From positions 1 to 6,296 of the forward strand of contig JAUWTE010000195.1 in assembly GCA_030609765.1 (NCBI GenBank): a DNA stretch of 6,296 bases, written 5' to 3'. This document shows, in pieces, positions 5,518 through 6,296 of the stretch. Position 1 is the first letter of the stretch; every line of letters starts with the position of its first letter. This DNA comes from Acidobacteriota bacterium (GTDB taxonomy: Bacteria; Acidobacteriota; UBA890). A program made the position numbers and the translations under genes. The notes under the pieces are model-generated. The model saw only the letters and a program-made list of their open reading frames with translations, was not told where the DNA came from and ran no database searches.

Positions 5518-6296
5518 AGGTGCTGATCGCCGACGATGAGGAGCGCTACAGGGACTACCTTCGGGCCATCCTCGCGGAGCATGGCCACGTCGTGAGCACA
5601 GTCGACAGCGGCCGAGTTGCCATCGACCATGGTGTGCGCTTTCGCCCCGACGTTCTCGTTGCCGACTGGATGCTGAGGAACCGCATCCACGGCCTGCAGG
5701 TGGCCAAAGTCCTGCAGGCGGTGGACCCGCGTATGCAGACGATCCTCATCACAGGGTTCGCCTCCACGGACCTGAAGCAAGAAGCTCGGGCCGCAGGCGT
5801 CTTCGAGTTCGTCGAGAAGCCCTTCGAGCTGCGCCAGATGGTCGACATCATCGAGAGCGCATCAGCGAACATGGGCAGGCGGCGCGCCTCTACCCAGTTC
5901 GCCATTCTCGAAGTCGACAGCCGTGGTGTCATCGTCAACGCCAACGACAAGGCCAGGGATCTGTTCTCGAGCACCTCGGCCGGCAGAAACGCTCGCCGGC
6001 TGGACGAGCTATTCGGTGATGCCGCCATCACCTATCTGGTCGAATCCAACGAAAGTTGGACCCAAATCAACCCGCCGAGCCGCCGATCCGTGAGCTGGTG
6101 GGCTCGGTCGAGAACATGGCCTGACGGCGGCATCCTGGTTCTGCTCGACCAGCAGGAAGAACACCTACAGAACGACACGGTGGTTCGGATGCTCCTCGAC
6201 ACGGAGGGCTCACAGAAGATCTCGTGGCCGTTCGAGGATCATGTTCTCGTCGTCGACAATGTGAAGAAGACCCGTGCCCTCTGCGCCGAGCTTCTC
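5514..6296 (+). CDS. Multi-domain response regulator, REC-PAS-REC (3' end outside window)
   Basis: The frame starts at ATG 5514, inside the kinase stop codon, and stays open for 261 codons to the window end. The first receiver domain (1-118) has the acidic pocket D7/D8, the phosphoacceptor D51 in VADWML, the switch T80 in LITGFAS, and K102 in the EKPFE motif. Its partner kinase is presumably the overlapping upstream gene. Residues about 127-215 look like a degenerate PAS domain (FAILEVDSRGVIVNANDKARDLF at the start, GGILVLLDQQEE at the end). From residue 243 a second receiver begins: HVLVVDNVKKTRALCAELL, with D248 but Asn in place of the second acidic residue. The rest is cut off. No helix-turn-helix or enzymatic output domain is seen up to the edge, so the protein may pass phosphate on, or an output may follow. 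The regulator and the preceding kinase form one operon. Confidence 0.88.
   Translation, partial: MKVLIADDEERYRDYLRAILAEHGHVVSTVDSGRVAIDHGVRFRPDVLVADWMLRNRIHGLQVAKVLQAVDPRMQTILITGFASTDLKQEARAAGVFEFVEKPFELRQMVDIIESASANMGRRRASTQFAILEVDSRGVIVNANDKARDLFSSTSAGRNARRLDELFGDAAITYLVESNESWTQINPPSRRSVSWWARSRTWPDGGILVLLDQQEEHLQNDTVVRMLLDTEGSQKISWPFEDHVLVVDNVKKTRALCAELL

Overview
The window is GC-rich, densely coded bacterial DNA with six protein genes: four leftward (1-4074) and two rightward (4363-6296). The genes at both edges run off the window. No tRNA, rRNA, CRISPR array or transposase gene was seen. The organism cannot be named from this sequence. A BlaR1-like M56 peptidase carrying a C-terminal TonB domain, next to a BlaI repressor, suggests a Gram-negative didermic bacterium. 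That gene pair is common in groups such as Acidobacteriota and Gemmatimonadota, but this placement is inference.

Left part (1-1996, minus strand): a protein resembling the reactivation domain of cobalamin-dependent methionine synthase (1-718, 3' end missing) lies downstream of a YkvI-type multi-pass membrane protein of the LeuT/APC-like fold (860-1996). Between the YkvI gene and the next gene is a 243-bp non-coding stretch (1997-2239). It holds three copies of a GC-rich repeat unit, two of which form a 33-bp inverted repeat. The only two arm mismatches become G-U pairs in a minus-strand transcript.

Centre (2240-4170, minus strand): a two-gene repressor/protease unit. A BlaI/MecI-type winged-helix repressor (3634-4074) overlaps by four bases the gene for an M56 zinc metalloprotease with a TonB-like C-terminal domain (2240-3637). 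Upstream of the repressor gene is a consensus TTGACA -35 box and two tandem near-perfect palindromes with ACA-NN-TGT cores. One fills the promoter spacer and the other covers the expected transcription start. This is the arrangement expected of an autorepressed BlaI operon that is relieved when the membrane protease cleaves the repressor.

Right part (4363-6296, plus strand): a soluble PAS-containing histidine kinase (4363-5517) overlaps by four bases a multi-domain response regulator (REC-PAS-REC, truncated by the window end). They are divergent from the BlaI unit and share its 288-bp upstream region. The kinase has Ser where the second, Mg-binding Asn of the N box is expected. No DNA-binding output domain is visible in the regulator before the window ends.

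Most worth following up: the double operator, the TonB-for-sensor swap in the BlaR1-like protein, the N-box substitution, the structured repeat, and the stand-alone methionine-synthase activation-like protein.
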